Part shown: positions 32,330 through 42,125 of the stretch, piece after piece | Layout of the letters: every line of letters begins with the position of its first letter | Position numbering within the stretch: the stretch's first letter is position 1 | Source of the DNA: an uncultured Bacteroidales bacterium | Lineage (GTDB): Bacteria; Bacteroidota; Bacteroidia; Bacteroidales; Paludibacteraceae | Length of the DNA: 64,000 nucleotides | Direction: 5' to 3' | Assembly: GCA_946187695.1 (NCBI GenBank) | Contig: CAMHSB010000004.1 | Location: forward strand, 1 to 64,000 | Translations under genes and position numbers: made by a program | Notes under the pieces: generated by a model | The model's database searches: none | Told to the model about the DNA's origin: nothing | Seen by the model: only the letters and a program-made list of their open reading frames with translations

Positions 32330-34597
32330 ATGGAAAATACTTCAACTGAATTGGATGTACGCAAGATAGTGCGTGTGACATTGGAGCATTGGTGGTGGTT
32401 TATCATCAGTGGTGCGATTTGCTTGTCGATGGGTATCTTCTATTTCCTGAGAGTGACGCCTACCTGGGAAACGGATACCAGCATTATTCTGCGACTTCAA
32501 GATCTGACAGGTAACCGCGTGGACGCGATGTCGATTTTAGGTATGGCCGCTAGTCCTGCTGCGGATGATGAAGAACGAGTGATCGCTTCCCGTGGTCTGA
32601 TGGCGCAATCGATGGATGCCTTGAACTTGTGGGAGCCGACGTTCGTGAAAGATGGTATGCGATGGGTAGAGGAGTATCCGGCTCATGCGATCTCTGTGGA
32701 GTGCATAAACTTAAAGCCCGAAATGAAGAAAGCGACCTTTGCTGTCATTGTCAAACCTACTCGTTCGGGATACAAAGTGAAGGCTAAATCCGGGTATTTC
32801 CGTCGTTCCTGCGTTCGCGTCAAATCATTGGACGAACCGATTGATATCTTTGCGGGAACGATACGTGTTCATGCAAACCGCCCGCTGAGTCCGGACTCGG
32901 CTTATCGGGCTCATGTGGTCAATCGCGATGTGTTAGTGACCACCTACGGACATCGGATGGCAGTGGGACATCAGCGCAGTGAGTCGAATATTCTCACCCT
33001 CACTATGCGTTCCTCTTCGCCCGCACGTGACAAAGCTTTGTTGGCTAAGTTGATCGAGCAGTACAATATGAATGCCATCGTGGATAAGAACATGATCGCA
33101 TCCAGTACCACGGCTTTCATCAATGAGCGCATGAACAACATTGAGCTGGAACTCGTGGAGTCGGAGAAGACTTTGGCAGAGTACAAAGAAAAGCATCATA
33201 TCGCCAATATAGACATGCAATCTCGCTTGTTTATTGAGGCGGGTAACATGGAGCAAAGAGCGATTACCGAGATTGAGACCCAGTTGAGCCTGATCGATTA
33301 TGTGGATGGTTTTGTGCGTGATGAAACCAATCGAACAAACCTTATCCCGGCTAACCTCGGCATCAAAGATGCGGCTTTGGAGACCAGCCTGTCCGAGTAT
33401 AATGCGATTTTGTTACAACGCATGCGTTTGCAACGAACTGCAACGGACAGTAACCCCGTGTTGGAGCAGATGGACCAACAGTTGGCTTCCATGCGTCAGC
33501 ATATTATTGCGACAATCGCCTCTGTCAGGGGGAGTCTCAACATCCGCTTGAATAGCATGAAGGCGCAGGATTCCAAATACAACCGCCAGATCAAGGATGC
33601 ACCTGAGCGCGAGCGTGAGTATGTGCGCGTGGTACGCGACCAGAAAATCAAGGAGCAGTTGTATCTCTACCTCTATCAGAAGCGCGAGGAAAATGCCCTT
33701 ATGTTGGCAGCTACGTCTATGCCTGCGAAGATTCTGGATGCCCCGCAACAGGTCGTTTATAGCCACGAACCTCGGTTGATGCACGTCTTGCTGATTTGCT
33801 TAATCTTGGCCTTCCTTTTCCCTGCAGCTTGGCTCTATGCAACCATCTTCATCAACAAGAAGGTGGACGATGAGAAAGAGTTTGAGCAACATATCAAAGC
33901 GCCGTTCCTCGGGCATGTGGCGGAGACGGACGATCGGAAGTTTATTGCGGTGCATGAGGGACAATCGACGCTTTCGGATGAGCAGTTCCGCTCTATTCGT
34001 ACGAACTTGCGATTTGTATTACCGTCCGATGTGAAGTCGCCGGTTATACTCGTCAGCTCGTATATCAACAGTGATGGAAAAACCTACGTGGCGATGAACA
34101 TGGCCCTTTCCTTGGCGCTCTTGGGTAAGAAAGTAGCCTTGGTGGAAATGAATCTCCGTCGGCCGATGTTGGCTTCCTATCTCGGATTGCCGAACAAGGG
34201 CTGTTTGACCGATTACCTGGCAGAAACGGGGATCAAACTCGAGGATGTCATTATCCCGAGCAGAGAGCATAAGAATCTGGATCTGATTCCGTGCGGTACC
34301 GTACCGCCGAACCCCGCTGAACTACTGCAAACCGATCGGGCAGAGGACTTGTTCGCCGACTTGCGCAAACGCTACGACTATATCCTGGTGGATACTGCGC
34401 CTTTGGCTTTGGCCAGCGATGCATTCTTGCTGGATCGCATTGCGGATCTGACCATTATCGTGAGTCGTTTCAAATATACGCCGTATGAGATGATTGAGTA
34501 CGTCAATCGGGCGATTGAGCAGAAACGTCTGCATAATGTGGTATGCCTGCTGAACGGCGTGAAGGGACTTAAAACAGGATACGAATACGGACAGTAA
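32330..34597 (+). CDS. Wzz/Wzc-like chain-length regulator with divergent tyrosine-kinase domain
   Basis: This 755-residue inner-membrane protein has a first helix at about residues 22-42, a long Wzz/coiled-coil periplasmic part (to about 480), a second helix (HVLLICLILAFLFPAAWLYATIF), and a cytoplasmic BY-kinase domain. The P-loop reads SSYINSDGKT, Walker A' reads VALVEMNLRRP where LIDADLRRP is typical, and Walker B is YILVDTAPL. Thus the usual A' aspartates are replaced by Glu and Asn. The C-terminal Tyr cluster is minimal (TGYEYGQ). It probably controls chain length; kinase activity is doubtful. The stop overlaps topB. Confidence 0.88.
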   Translation: MENTSTELDVRKIVRVTLEHWWWFIISGAICLSMGIFYFLRVTPTWETDTSIILRLQDLTGNRVDAMSILGMAASPAADDEERVIASRGLMAQSMDALNLWEPTFVKDGMRWVEEYPAHAISVECINLKPEMKKATFAVIVKPTRSGYKVKAKSGYFRRSCVRVKSLDEPIDIFAGTIRVHANRPLSPDSAYRAHVVNRDVLVTTYGHRMAVGHQRSESNILTLTMRSSSPARDKALLAKLIEQYNMNAIVDKNMIASSTTAFINERMNNIELELVESEKTLAEYKEKHHIANIDMQSRLFIEAGNMEQRAITEIETQLSLIDYVDGFVRDETNRTNLIPANLGIKDAALETSLSEYNAILLQRMRLQRTATDSNPVLEQMDQQLASMRQHIIATIASVRGSLNIRLNSMKAQDSKYNRQIKDAPEREREYVRVVRDQKIKEQLYLYLYQKREENALMLAATSMPAKILDAPQQVVYSHEPRLMHVLLICLILAFLFPAAWLYATIFINKKVDDEKEFEQHIKAPFLGHVAETDDRKFIAVHEGQSTLSDEQFRSIRTNLRFVLPSDVKSPVILVSSYINSDGKTYVAMNMALSLALLGKKVALVEMNLRRPMLASYLGLPNKGCLTDYLAETGIKLEDVIIPSREHKNLDLIPCGTVPPNPAELLQTDRAEDLFADLRKRYDYILVDTAPLALASDAFLLDRIADLTIIVSRFKYTPYEMIEYVNRAIEQKRLHNVVCLLNGVKGLKTGYEYGQ

Positions 34598-36516
34598 TGA
34601 TTGTTTGTGTAGCGGAGAAACCTTCTGTAGGCGCATATATTGCCAACGTCCTGGGTGCTAAACAGAAGCACGACGGCTATTTTGAGGGCAATGGGTATCA
34701 GGTGACTTGGACTTTCGGTCACCTGTGCGCATTATTGGACCCGCAGGAATATACGGAGCAATGGAAGGGCTGGAACTTGAGTTCGCTGCCGATGATTCCC
34801 CCGCGTTTCTCCATCAAGGTGTCCGGTGATGCGGGTGTACACAAACAATTCAATGTGATAAAAAATCTGATCGAGCAGGCCGACGAGGTGATTAACTGCG
34901 GTGATGCCGGTCAGGAAGGAGAGTTGATCCAGCGCTGGGTCTATCAGCAGGCAGGATGTAAGTGTCCGGTCAAACGTCTGTGGGTCAACTCGTTGACCGA
35001 AGAGGCTATTCGCGACGGTTTTCAGAAACTCAAAGATCAATCGGAGTACCAGCATCTGTATGAAGCCGGTATGATGCGCGCCATTGGCGATTGGTTGCTC
35101 GGCATGAACGCCACGCGCGCGTATACTATAAGGTACGCACGCGGGAGCGGGCGCGACAGGCAGGTCTTGTCCGTCGGACGTGTGCAGACACCGACCCTCG
35201 CGCTGGTAGTCAAACGGCAGGCAGAGATAGAGAACTTTGTGCCGCGCACTTACTGGGAACTCAAAACCAATTACCGCGATACGCTCTTTAGCGCCCAGAT
35301 TCCGGTGGAGGAAGGAGAGTATGCGATCACGAGCGAGGAGCAGGGACAGGCTTTGGTCGATAGTATCAAGGACCTGCCGCTGACCATCACCAGCGTGGAG
35401 AAGAAGAAGGGTATCGAGAATGCGCCGAAACTGTATGACCTCACTTCCTTGCAGGTTGATTGCAACAAGAAATACGGCTTCTCCGCCGAGCAGACACTCC
35501 AGCTGATACAATCGCTCTATGAAAAACGACTCACGACTTATCCGCGTGTGGATACAACCTATCTGAGCGATGATATCTATCCCAAAGTGCCGGGTACCTT
35601 GAATGGCATCAAGGATTATTTTCCGCAGGTAGCACCCTTAATCGGGGCGAAACTGCCGAAATCCAAGAAGGTGTTCGACAACAAAAAGGTCACCGACCAC
35701 CATGCTATTATCCCCACCGGACAGCGTCCCGATAACATGTCCGCGGACGAGAAGAAGGTCTATGATCTGGTGGCGCTGCATTTCATCGCGGTCTTCTATC
35801 CCGAGTGCGAAGTGAGCAATACGACCGTGCTTGCCAAAGCCGGCGAGATGGACTTCAAGGTGACGGGTAGGGAAGTGCTCAAACCCGGTTGGCGCGTGGT
35901 GTTCGGAGCCGAAGAATCTGATGCTTCAGATAATGCTGAGAATTCTGAGAATTCTGAGAATTCCAAATCCCTTCCGTCTTTCGAAAAGGGTGAATCCGGA
36001 CCTCATGAACCGGTGCTCAAGGAGAAGACCACCACGCCACCCAAGTACTACACGGAGGCAACGCTCTTGCGGGCGATGGAAACAGCCGGTAAGACGGTAG
36101 AGAACGATGAGTTGCGTGAGGCAATGAAGGAGAACGGTATCGGTCGTCCTTCCACGCGTGCGGCCATCATCGAGAAACTCTATCAGCGTAAGTATATCGT
36201 CAAACAAGGAAAGTCCCTTCGGGCCACCGAGACGGGTATCAATCTGATTCATACCATTATTTCCCCTCTGCTCAAGTCCGCGGAGTTGACCGGATTATGG
36301 GAGAAGAAACTGCGGGAGATAGAGCGTGGCGAGTATGCGGCGCAGAATTTCCTGGCAGAACTCAAAGAGATGACAACGGGCGTGGTGCGTGATGTGAAGA
36401 GCAATAAGGCCGGCATGCTCTGTCCGGTCTGTCGTCAGGGGCTGGTAATACGCGGCAATACCCGCTACGGTTGTTCCCGTTGGAGAGAAGGTTGTACGTA
36501 CGCAGAGCCATTTTGA
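34597..36516 (+). CDS. topB: DNA topoisomerase III
   Basis: This 639-residue type IA topoisomerase has a TOPRIM domain (MIVCVAEKPSVGAYIA, INCGDAGQEGELI), the catalytic Tyr in KRLTTYPRVDTTYLSDD, and LRAMETAGKT-type type IA motifs (ENGIGRPSTRAAII). A C-terminal zinc ribbon follows (MLCPVCRQGLVIRG...YGCSRWREGC). It decatenates DNA and resolves recombination intermediates. Its start overlaps the wzc stop, which is an odd but tight arrangement. A Ser/Glu/Asn tandem repeat (about residues 446-457) breaks the middle of the protein and looks like a recent insertion. Confidence 0.95.
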   Translation: MIVCVAEKPSVGAYIANVLGAKQKHDGYFEGNGYQVTWTFGHLCALLDPQEYTEQWKGWNLSSLPMIPPRFSIKVSGDAGVHKQFNVIKNLIEQADEVINCGDAGQEGELIQRWVYQQAGCKCPVKRLWVNSLTEEAIRDGFQKLKDQSEYQHLYEAGMMRAIGDWLLGMNATRAYTIRYARGSGRDRQVLSVGRVQTPTLALVVKRQAEIENFVPRTYWELKTNYRDTLFSAQIPVEEGEYAITSEEQGQALVDSIKDLPLTITSVEKKKGIENAPKLYDLTSLQVDCNKKYGFSAEQTLQLIQSLYEKRLTTYPRVDTTYLSDDIYPKVPGTLNGIKDYFPQVAPLIGAKLPKSKKVFDNKKVTDHHAIIPTGQRPDNMSADEKKVYDLVALHFIAVFYPECEVSNTTVLAKAGEMDFKVTGREVLKPGWRVVFGAEESDASDNAENSENSENSKSLPSFEKGESGPHEPVLKEKTTTPPKYYTEATLLRAMETAGKTVENDELREAMKENGIGRPSTRAAIIEKLYQRKYIVKQGKSLRATETGINLIHTIISPLLKSAELTGLWEKKLREIERGEYAAQNFLAELKEMTTGVVRDVKSNKAGMLCPVCRQGLVIRGNTRYGCSRWREGCTYAEPF

Positions 36517-36567
36517 CAAGTCTATTTGGCAAAAATATGCATATGTGCACTTTTTTCGTCAAAAAAT

Positions 36568-36591
36568 ACACACTTAGGTGTGTTTTTTTTT
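36568..36591 (+). terminator. terminator after topB
   Basis: ACACAC, a TTAG loop, GTGTGT and then eight T residues. It occupies the spot where the -33 element of the next promoter should be. Confidence 0.85.
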
Positions 36592-36592
36592 G

Positions 36593-36600
36593 TAATTTTG
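36593..36600 (+). promoter_or_regulatory. -7 box of the susC promoter
   Basis: TAATTTTG directly after the terminator T-run. No TTTG is found 20 bases upstream; that place is the terminator stem. The leader to the ATG at 36680 is about 70 bases. Confidence 0.65.
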
Positions 36601-36679
36601 CACCCGATTTATCGAGCGCTTATATAATAAGTTAGGAAAATAACAAATAAAATTTAATATCAACAAATCAAATCTCTTT

Positions 36680-39600
36680 ATGAAATTGAACTTTAGAGTG
36701 TTCCGTACCATGATCTTCACCGCTATGCTTTTAACTGGCATGGCAGTGGAGGCACGTGTGATTACCGGAACAGTTAAGGACCCGACAGGCGAGACAATCA
36801 TCTCCGCTTCTGTAGTGGTGAAGGGTACCACCCTTGGTACGGTAACAGATTTCGACGGTAATTATACCCTCGAAGTTCCCGATGACGCCAAAGTGCTTAT
36901 TTTCTCCTACATCGGTATGAAGACGCAGGAGCTGAATATCACCGGCGACGTGATGAACGTAGTGCTGAGTGAGAACAGCGAAGTGCTCGAAGAAGTGGTA
37001 GTTACCGGTTACGGTACAACCAAGAAGCGCGATGTCGTTACAGCTGTCGCTTCGGTAGGTGCAGATCAGTTGAAGGATATCCCTGTGGCTAGTGCATCGG
37101 AAGCCCTGCAGGGTAAGTTGGCGGGTGTGTCGGTTACTACTCCGGAAGGTAGCCCGGACGCTGATGTGAAGATTCGTGTGCGTGGTGGTACTTCATTAAC
37201 GCAGAGTAATGATCCTCTCTATATTGTGGATGGTATGCCGGTATCCAGCATTTCGGATATTGCTCCGGGTGACATCGCTTCAATGGACGTATTGAAGGAT
37301 GCGGCTGCTACCGCTATCTATGGTGCGCAAGGTGCAAATGGTGTTATTATCATCACCACTAAGGATTCGGATACCGATTCGGATAAAATGACTTTCCATG
37401 TGGATTATAGCGGTTACATCGGTTGGAAGAAGATCGCTAAGAAATATGAAGTAATGGATGGTAAAGAGTTTGCTTTGGCTCAGTGGGAGTATGCTTATCT
37501 CAATGCCATGAATGGAAAGTTGGACAACTCGGCATTGCGCAGTAATTACAATGCGTATTTCGATGCGCTTTACAATGCCACCAAGTATAACTCGGATGAA
37601 TCGACGGTTAAGGTAACGCCGATTAAGGATTTGATCGCAGAGTATTCGGATAACTCGAAACATCCGTTCACGGATTGGCAGGAAGAGGCATTCGGTCGTA
37701 CCGGTTTCAATTCGAACCAATCGGTTAGTGTAACTGGTGGTAACAAATATGCCAACTTCGCGTTGTCTTATGGTCGTATTGATGACAAGGCCATTATGGA
37801 GCAGTCCAATTACGCACGTAACAATATTTCTGCGAAAGCAAAGTTCAAACCGTTTAAAGATTTCACGATTGGTTTCACGACTCGTTTCTCTAATACAAAT
37901 GTGTTAGGTGCCGGTTCCAATGCAATCAAAGATAACGGTACCAGCTCGGAGTCTCGTTTGCGTAACTGCGTTGTGTATACGCCGGTTACCTTGTTGGCAA
38001 AAGGAGATGCTTCGGACGATGAGGAAGAAACGTTTGGTAACTTGTATGACCCGATTACCACCATCCGCGACAATTATAAGTATAAGGTGGACAATAAATG
38101 GAATCTTCAGGGTTATGCAAGCTACAAGTTCCTCAAATACTTTACGCTCCGTACTGAGATCGGTTACGAAAGCCGTCGCGTTTTGACGAATCGTTATTAT
38201 GGACCGACAACGTACTATGCACGCAATACCGGTAGACCGGGTGTGGCTGGTGGTACATCGCAAATCCAAATTGATGATGAGCATTCGTCCATCCTGCGTA
38301 ATGCCAATACGTTCGAGTGGAAGCAGAGTTTTGTGAACAAAGACCACAATGTGAGCGTTTTGGTAGGTGAAGAGACGGTGATCCGTAAAGCGCATACCAA
38401 TACCCAAAGAGGTTTTGGCTACAATGGTCAATACGACGTGCTGAATGGTGAGATCTTCAATTATTTGGCGCAAGCAAGTTACATGGAGATTTCCAATCGT
38501 ATCAACCCGCGTGATAATCAATTATCTTTCTTCGCGCGTGCTAATTATGATTATAGAGGACGTTATTATGCTACCTTTACTTTCCGTGCTGACTGTTCTA
38601 CCCGTTTTGAAAAGGGCAACCAATGGGGCTACTTCCCGTCCGCAGCAGTTGCTTGGCGTATGTCGGATGAAGAATGGATGAAGGGTGCTTCGAGTTGGTT
38701 GAGTAACTTGAAATTCCGTTTGTCTTATGGTATGGCAGGAAACAACAATGTGGATTTAGGTTATTTGCATAATGATCTTTGGTCATCCACAATGACCTAT
38801 ATCTCCATTGATGGAACGAATAACGTTAGCAATATGTTGGTGCTCGGTGGTAGTGATAAGATTGCGGCTAACCCGCACCTGAAATGGGAGACAACTACCA
38901 CGCGTGACTTCGGTATTGATTATGGCTTCTTCAACGAGCGTTTGAGCGGAGCTATTGACTTGTATTGGAATACAACCCGTGATCTGATTATTCTTCAGAC
39001 CCTTCCGATGCGTTATGCAGCACAATATCAAAATATCGGTTCTACAGATAGCAAGGGTGTTGAGTTCTCTGTTAAGGGCGTTATTTTAGACAGACAGTCT
39101 AAGAATTTAAGTTATAACTTAACCCTTGATGCGAATATCACCTATTCGAAACTGAAAGTAATCGATCTCGGTGGTGTAGATACCTTGTATGCGCAAACAA
39201 CATGCTTTGGCTCTAGCGAGAACTTAACTCCTGCTGAGTTCTTGTTGACTGTAGGTGGTACAGTGGGTGATATTTATGGCTATATGACCGACGGTTATTA
39301 TAAGGCTTCTGATTTCAATGCGTATATCCCGGGTTCTGACAAGTGGAATTTAAAAGAGGGAGTACCTGTCTATAGTGACGGTAGTGCCGGTGATGGCGGT
39401 GGTGCTTTCTTGACGAACGCGATTCGTCCGGGTTCGATTAAGTTCAAAGATATTTCCGGACCTAAGGGTGTGCCCGATGGAAAAATTGATGCGTATGATA
39501 AGGTTGTACTGGGTAATACCGTTCCTAAATTGACCGGTGGTTTTAACTTGAATTTCTATATCGGTGGAGACAAGTGGGGCCGCGTTGATTTGGCTGCTAA

Positions 39601-40141
39601 CTTTACCTATTCGATTGGTAATCAGATACTCAACCTCAATAGAATGGAGTACACTACGATTACCGAGAAATCGAAAATGCGTAACTTGATTACTGCAATT
39701 AACTACAGTGAGCGTTATTCCTTGTTCACAGAGGATGGAGTTTACATTCCGGCTCAACAATCCAAACCGCTTACCGGTGAGAAATATGTAGCATTTGCTA
39801 ACCGTCTGGATAACGAAGTGAACGCAGGTAAAACGATGGCTAATCCCGGAATGTCGCATTATGTAATCACCGATCAGTGCGTGGAGGATGGTAGCTTCCT
39901 GCGTCTCAATCAATTGACCATTGGGTATTCCTTCCCGAAGGATTGGATGGTAAAGACAAAAGTGATCAACAATATCCGTGTATATGTACAGGGTACGAAT
40001 ATCTTCTGTGCAACCAAATATTCGGGTATGGATCCTGAGGTGGATACGCGTTCCAGCAAGAACCCGTTGACTCCGGGTGTGGATTTCTCTGCATATCCGA
40101 AGAGCCGCGGTATTAATGTGGGTTTGAATATTAAGTTCTAA
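36680..40141 (+). CDS. SusC/RagA-type TonB-linked outer-membrane transporter
   Basis: This 1,153-residue protein has a signal peptide (MKLNFRVFRTMIFTAMLL) and a carboxypeptidase-like domain (GTVKDPTGETIISASVVVKG, about residues 29-105). A TonB-box-like EEVVVTGYGTTKKRDV comes next, then the plug (ALQGKLAGVSVTT, IRVRGGTSLTQSNDPLYIVDGMP, DAAATAIYGAQGANGVIIITTK), and a 22-strand barrel ending GINVGLNIKF. With SusD it imports oligosaccharides. The neighbouring pectate lyase and GH28 polygalacturonase suggest pectin or polygalacturonate fragments. susD begins 19 bases later. Confidence 0.97.
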   Translation: MKLNFRVFRTMIFTAMLLTGMAVEARVITGTVKDPTGETIISASVVVKGTTLGTVTDFDGNYTLEVPDDAKVLIFSYIGMKTQELNITGDVMNVVLSENSEVLEEVVVTGYGTTKKRDVVTAVASVGADQLKDIPVASASEALQGKLAGVSVTTPEGSPDADVKIRVRGGTSLTQSNDPLYIVDGMPVSSISDIAPGDIASMDVLKDAAATAIYGAQGANGVIIITTKDSDTDSDKMTFHVDYSGYIGWKKIAKKYEVMDGKEFALAQWEYAYLNAMNGKLDNSALRSNYNAYFDALYNATKYNSDESTVKVTPIKDLIAEYSDNSKHPFTDWQEEAFGRTGFNSNQSVSVTGGNKYANFALSYGRIDDKAIMEQSNYARNNISAKAKFKPFKDFTIGFTTRFSNTNVLGAGSNAIKDNGTSSESRLRNCVVYTPVTLLAKGDASDDEEETFGNLYDPITTIRDNYKYKVDNKWNLQGYASYKFLKYFTLRTEIGYESRRVLTNRYYGPTTYYARNTGRPGVAGGTSQIQIDDEHSSILRNANTFEWKQSFVNKDHNVSVLVGEETVIRKAHTNTQRGFGYNGQYDVLNGEIFNYLAQASYMEISNRINPRDNQLSFFARANYDYRGRYYATFTFRADCSTRFEKGNQWGYFPSAAVAWRMSDEEWMKGASSWLSNLKFRLSYGMAGNNNVDLGYLHNDLWSSTMTYISIDGTNNVSNMLVLGGSDKIAANPHLKWETTTTRDFGIDYGFFNERLSGAIDLYWNTTRDLIILQTLPMRYAAQYQNIGSTDSKGVEFSVKGVILDRQSKNLSYNLTLDANITYSKLKVIDLGGVDTLYAQTTCFGSSENLTPAEFLLTVGGTVGDIYGYMTDGYYKASDFNAYIPGSDKWNLKEGVPVYSDGSAGDGGGAFLTNAIRPGSIKFKDISGPKGVPDGKIDAYDKVVLGNTVPKLTGGFNLNFYIGGDKWGRVDLAANFTYSIGNQILNLNRMEYTTITEKSKMRNLITAINYSERYSLFTEDGVYIPAQQSKPLTGEKYVAFANRLDNEVNAGKTMANPGMSHYVITDQCVEDGSFLRLNQLTIGYSFPKDWMVKTKVINNIRVYVQGTNIFCATKYSGMDPEVDTRSSKNPLTPGVDFSAYPKSRGINVGLNIKF

Positions 40142-40160
40142 TCTCGAAAATTATAGTCTT

Positions 40161-42125
40161 ATGAAAGCAAAATATTTTATTTTAGGTGCTTTAGCACTCA
40201 CATTGGTTGCTTGCGAGAAGAATTTCTTCGAGCCCGAATCACCATCGGCAACCGGAACTTCCTCTTTCAAATCGGCGTTGACTACCGAGCAGGCAATTGC
40301 CGGAATCTATAATGTCTTTGGTGAAGATAAGTCATTCCGCAATCGTTTATGTGGTGGTTATTCCGGTTTGAATACGGATATCGAGTATATAAACAAAAGT
40401 TCGGGACAGGGGTATACATCTGCTATCTATACCTTGGATAAAGGTCAAGGTGACCTCTCCAACCAAGGAGGTAAGGACCCGTGGGGGTACTTAACTACGG
40501 CTATTGAGCGTGCCAGTACCGTTGTGGAAGGTATTCGTCAATACGGTGATACGACCAATGCGCAGTTCCGATATTTATTAGGCGAGGCTTTGAGCTTGCG
40601 AGCATTCTGCTACTTGGAAATGATCAAGTTGTGGGGTGACGTGCCCGATATGTTTGAGCCGTTTACGGGCGATGATATCAATAGTCTGTTCAAGGAGAAA
40701 GTAGATCGTAACATCCTTTTTGACAAGCTTCGTGTTGATCTGCAGGAAGCAGCTCGCTTGATGCCGTGGTCTGCTGCTTGCCCGGGTTCGGCTGCCAATT
40801 ATGTAGGCCGTCCGAGTAAGGCGTTTGCCTTGGCTTTGCTGGCACGAGTAGATATGATGTACGCTGGTTTGGCAATGCGCCCGGACGTATTCACCAAGGG
40901 TGGAACAAGTGCATGTAATGTGCAGTACAACATTAAGGATGCAAGCAAACGTCGAGCTTTATACGCTGAGGTCGTTGAGGTCTGCGCGCAGATCATCAAG
41001 AATGAGTGTGACCTGAATACATTTGATACGAGATACCCGTTTGAGCAAGTATGGCGTGACCTTTGCTCGGATGTAACCGATTACTCCAAAATGGAGTTCA
41101 TCTGGGTCATTCCGTTTATGGATGCTACGCGTGGTCAGGTATTGTGTATCAATGGATTGAAGATGGATCCGAGCTGTGCTGGTGTGATGATTAATACCGA
41201 AGATGGTGACACCAAAACAGTACAAACCAAGGTACAAGGTATGGTACGTATCGTACCGACGTTCCTCTGGGACTTCGAGGATGGCGACCTTCGCCGCGAT
41301 GTAACGGTTTGCCCATTTTCTTGGATGTATGACAATGGTCAAAGCGGTGCCGGTAAAGATCCGTCTATCTTCCCGTATGATGAACTGGCAGATAAGAAAC
41401 TGTATCAGAAACTGGCTACGGCGCAGCAGATGAACTTGGGTAAGTATCGTGTAGAGTGGATGAAACATAAATACAACCTGAACGAGGATGGTGTAGATAT
41501 GCCGGTTATCCGTTATGCAGATGTACTTCTGATGTTTGCTGAGGCTACGATTGGTTCGAAAGAAGGTAATGTGCCCAAGAACGAAACCGGTATCTCCGGT
41601 CAGGATGCATTCAATGCCGTTCGTAAACGTGCTGGTTTACCGGCTAAGTCACTGGACTTTGATGCCATCGTGGCTGAACGTGCGTTTGAGTTCTGCGGTG
41701 AGAATATCCGTAAGTATGACTTGATGCGCTGGGGTATGCTCGGTAGCCAGTTGAAAAAGACCATGGATCGTTTGGCTAACATGCAAGCTGGAACGGGTGA
41801 GTTTGCGGGACGTCTGGATTCCGTTTACTTCAAGTACAAACTTTCTCCGGAAGTAATCTCGCAATTCCCGGATTCTATCCATGCGTATGTATTCGATACA
41901 ATCGTAGGTATTCAGAAGGGCGCCGTTCGTCCTGCGACATATGATAAATCCAAAGGTTGGGTGGCAAAGTCCCTGTATACCAAAGATGAAGAGCAATATT
42001 TGGATCCTGCTAAGTACTTCCTCTATAGCCCGACAACCAATGTGGATCGTCATCAGTATTGGCCGATATTCCAAGTGAATATTGATGCATCGAAGGGTGC
42101 TTTGTGGAACGATTATGACTATTAA
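40161..42125 (+). CDS. SusD/RagB-family nutrient-binding lipoprotein
   Basis: This 654-residue surface lipoprotein (signal LGALALTLVACEKNF) has SusD features: an N-terminal TTEQAIAGIYNVFG, the GEALSLRAFCYLEMIKLWGDVP helix (TPR-like), ADVLLMFAEA and the late RAFEFCGENIRKYDLMRWGM. It forms the lid of the SusC transporter and binds the glycan. It is somewhat longer than average. The 3' end overlaps the start of the pectate lyase gene by 11 bases, so the three genes are one operon. Confidence 0.96.
   Translation: MKAKYFILGALALTLVACEKNFFEPESPSATGTSSFKSALTTEQAIAGIYNVFGEDKSFRNRLCGGYSGLNTDIEYINKSSGQGYTSAIYTLDKGQGDLSNQGGKDPWGYLTTAIERASTVVEGIRQYGDTTNAQFRYLLGEALSLRAFCYLEMIKLWGDVPDMFEPFTGDDINSLFKEKVDRNILFDKLRVDLQEAARLMPWSAACPGSAANYVGRPSKAFALALLARVDMMYAGLAMRPDVFTKGGTSACNVQYNIKDASKRRALYAEVVEVCAQIIKNECDLNTFDTRYPFEQVWRDLCSDVTDYSKMEFIWVIPFMDATRGQVLCINGLKMDPSCAGVMINTEDGDTKTVQTKVQGMVRIVPTFLWDFEDGDLRRDVTVCPFSWMYDNGQSGAGKDPSIFPYDELADKKLYQKLATAQQMNLGKYRVEWMKHKYNLNEDGVDMPVIRYADVLLMFAEATIGSKEGNVPKNETGISGQDAFNAVRKRAGLPAKSLDFDAIVAERAFEFCGENIRKYDLMRWGMLGSQLKKTMDRLANMQAGTGEFAGRLDSVYFKYKLSPEVISQFPDSIHAYVFDTIVGIQKGAVRPATYDKSKGWVAKSLYTKDEEQYLDPAKYFLYSPTTNVDRHQYWPIFQVNIDASKGALWNDYDY

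Noticed and set aside
31524-36516. complete capsule biosynthesis cluster
   Set aside because: Only the Wza-like and Wzc-like genes are present; no glycosyltransferase, flippase or polymerase is found, and topB follows.
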